Below, one piece after another: positions 61,933 through 64,000 of a DNA stretch of 64,000 nucleotides. Numbering within the stretch: position 1 is the stretch's first letter; each line of letters begins with the position of its first letter. This stretch comes from Castanea sativa. Taxonomy: Eukaryota; Streptophyta; Magnoliopsida; Fagales; Fagaceae. Where the stretch lies: contig NC_134021.1 of the NCBI RefSeq assembly GCF_040712315.1, positions 22,842,501 to 22,906,500 on the forward strand, written 5' to 3'. A program made the translations under genes and the position numbers. The notes under the pieces were generated by a model that saw only the letters and a list, made by a program, of their open reading frames with translations, made no database searches and was not told the origin of the DNA.

Positions 61933-63650
61933 TTAATGTTTAAAGGCTTCCCTGAATCCAATACTCGTACTATTCTGTAATCCCTTCTTGCCAAAACCAG
62001 GGTCTTGCATCATAGCGACAAACTCACTATAATCAATACGCCCATCCTGTAAAGAATGCATGTCACTCAGAAATATGATTTGTACCCACAAGAATTTAGA
62101 GAAAGGCTGGGAGGGGTAAAGAAAATAGAACAGGAAATTGGTAGGGAAGTCACTTACATTATCCTGGTCAACTTCACGCATTATATCTTCTAGCTGAACA
62201 TCTTCTAAGCCAAACTGCTCACAGGCCTGTTGGAGTTCATCTGCAGTGATGTATCCACTCCCATCTTTGTCAAAGTATGAGAAGGCTGCAAACAAATGAT
62301 CCTCCCTCTGGACCTTGTTTAGATGGAGCATAGCTGCTACAAACTCACCATAGTCTATGGTACCACTGTTGTCAAAATCTGCCTGAAATGTTTTATAAGA
62401 AGAGGGAAGCTTGGTCAAAACAAAATAGAATAGATGAAACTAAACTACTAAGAACTTCAGTGATCCAAGGTGAAAACAAAAGAGCACTCTATATTTATAT
62501 AGTTGCATGGACACATGTAGTTATTTATAATTAGACTTGGTCTTCTTAGTCCATATACCCATTCAAAGCCACCTAGGACATGTTAAGCTAATTTGGTTAT
62601 TGTCAACAAGAACTTAACTTGAACAGAGTAGGGAAATGCAATGCTTTCCAACCAGGTAACTGGTTTAACTACTGAAACACTCAGTTTTTAGGGGGGAAGG
62701 GGAACCCTTCTTTCTGGACCATATTATACATGCCTACATTAACTCTCTATGTCAGATCCAGTACACAAAACCCCACTTTTTCAGGGTCTTGGAGATATGA
62801 TTAGTACGAAATCTTACCCCCCAATTTTATTTTTTTTTCCAAAGAGGCTGATTCCTGGACTCAAACCCGTGACCTCTCACTTTTTGTGGAAGGCACTTGC
62901 CATCACACCAAGGCCCAACCTCTACATAAATGCTCTATGCACTTATAAAAAATTAGCACTTACCGCTTGCATCAATCCATAAATATCAACATCCTTGATG
63001 TTAGCCCCCACTCTTTCCAAACCGCTTTGCAGTTCCTCGAGGGTGATCTGTCCACTGCTATCTGCATCTATCATCTTGAACATTTCTTTCAGGCCTGCGA
63101 TTTCCTCTTCAGACAGGCTTTCAGCAATGACCTACCAAAAAAATAAGCAGAACTGGTAAGTCATACCTCAAAAATATAGATGATATTGTTGAAAGACCAG
63201 AAAAATATTCAGAAGCAAACATATTTGAACAGCCAGAGCCAATAACATACTTGTCTTTTTTGTTTATCAAGGATCAATAACACCCAGATTTTTTTTATTG
63301 TAATAAGAAATAGAGTAGATGTAAAGATATACTTTTGCATTATTGCCTAATGAATAATTTCACGACAACCAATTGATGACTAAATAATAAAGTATTATAT
63401 GCTTATATTTTGTGATGAAACATATTCAGAATGAAACAGCACATTGTCAGACATTTTAATTGAAATAACATTCTAAACTTGATGTGTCTGAAACCCAATA
63501 TAAAATTTTACAGTTGAAGGATTAAGCCACTCACTCTGATGGCTATTTTCTTGAGCTTGTTCATTGCAGAGAATTGCTTCAAGCGAGTAAGAACAGCAGA
63601 ATCAAGAGGCTTATCAGGAGCAGCACCATCAACCTGAACCCAGGGGTGGC
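61933..63650 (-). CDS. Calcium-dependent protein kinase, 3' part (kinase domain off window)
   Basis: CDPKs are Ser/Thr kinases switched on by calcium binding to their own calmodulin-like domain. Exons (minus): 63650-63535, 63131-62964, 62382-62158 and 62046-61933, all in frame with GT-AG introns. They encode the kinase end (HPWVQVDG), the autoinhibitory junction ([26 protein letters not shown]), and four EF-hands with loops [36 protein letters not shown] and, across the last intron, [12 protein letters not shown]. All four loops keep Asp at position 1 and Glu at position 12. The tail ends in GFREAFKH. The first seen exon starts in phase 2, so upstream exons lie beyond 64000. It looks intact; the subgroup is not assigned. 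Confidence 0.95.
62740..62925 (-). mobile_element. Au-like SINE in a CDPK intron
   Basis: The minus strand has a pol III-type A box region (TGGTGTGATGGCAAGTGCC) and a B box (GGTTTGAGTCC), followed by GGGTAAGATTTCGTAC, CAAGACCC and a GTGTACTGGATCTG end, in the order known for plant Au SINEs. It lies in the intron between 62383 and 62963, in the same orientation as the gene. The TSD is not resolved. Confidence 0.7.
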
Positions 63651-64000
63651 CTGCAGAGGAAAAGAGCACAGTTTAATGCATTGCTATGCCTCAAAACAGA
63701 AGAAATGCAGAATGGGTGGCAGTAATTTAAATGACTAAGTGATGTTGAGATCAGCAGCTTTATAACAGATTTTTTGTAAAATTATCTATTGCTTGTTAAG
63801 TAATTTTAGTTTAAAACTTCTGAGATATCTTTAGAATATGTTGCAACAGCCTTTTTCCTATTTGGTTTTCCTAATTCCAGAAATAGAAAACAGTTATGAG
63901 CAATCCAAGCCACAAACAAATGTGATTTAAGAGAACAAATGAGTCCATTACAGTATATGAGATGACTAATTATTCATTTAAGTTCTTGCATACACTTGAT
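63651..64000 (-). other. CDPK intron, continues past the window
   Basis: Upstream of the acceptor CTCTGCAG at 63651-63658 (minus) there is only AT-rich intronic sequence to the window edge. No exon of the kinase domain is seen here. Confidence 0.7.

Noticed and set aside
1..64000. CRISPR arrays, operons, rRNA or tRNA genes
   Set aside because: None seen. The sequence is plant nuclear DNA; the tandem repeats here lack CRISPR spacing, and no cloverleaf was recognised apart from the tRNA-like SINE head.

Overview
The window is nuclear DNA of a woody eudicot. The evidence is spliced genes with GT-AG introns, AT-rich intergenic DNA, and a dense layer of plant-type transposable elements: Tat-lineage Ty3/gypsy, L1- and RTE-type LINEs, an Au-like SINE, a foldback MULE, MITEs, Helitrons and solo LTRs. 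A rosid, possibly Fagales, is my guess from the element style; it is not proven. Exon borders below were worked out by hand from reading-frame continuity, splice sites and remembered family sequence. No alignment was run.

Layout. (1) Positions 1 to about 9.82 kb hold most of one Tat-type Ty3/gypsy retrotransposon on the minus strand: 5' LTR, primer-binding site, gag-protease, RT, RNase H with a second archaeal-type RNase H, and integrase. These are followed by a hypervariable 151-bp tandem array and then an antisense (+ strand) spliced gene with a Transposase_28-like domain and a coiled-coil tail. The 3' LTR lies off the left edge. The copy is decayed, with about ten in-frame stops in gag-pol, several frameshifts, and two stops in the antisense gene. 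(2) About 10.8-16.6 kb: a complete sucrose-6-phosphate phosphatase gene (minus, 8 coding exons plus a 5' UTR exon, 427 aa). A 5'-truncated L1 LINE sits in its fifth coding intron. (3) 16.6-25.6 kb: a repeat district with a solo LTR, a 2-kb foldback MULE and a Helitron. (4) 25.6-32.5 kb: carotenoid isomerase CRTISO (+, 13 exons, 699 aa, or 598 aa from an internal Met), with an RTE LINE remnant in its last intron. (5) 33.3-42.3 kb: a half-size ABCG transporter closely resembling Arabidopsis ABCG22 (minus, 10 coding exons, 745 aa), convergent with CRTISO. (6) 43-61.9 kb: gene-poor, with MITEs, two more solo LTRs, TIR elements carrying GA microsatellites, tandem duplications and a Helitron end. 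(7) 61.9-64.0 kb: the 3' part of a calcium-dependent protein kinase gene (minus) with four EF-hands; its kinase domain lies beyond the right edge.

The four host genes form no operon-like unit. They act in sucrose synthesis, carotenoid synthesis, membrane transport and calcium signalling. The least ordinary material is in the Tat element: an antisense spliced gene, a TMV-type leaky-stop context after the protease, and a dimeric satellite-like array.
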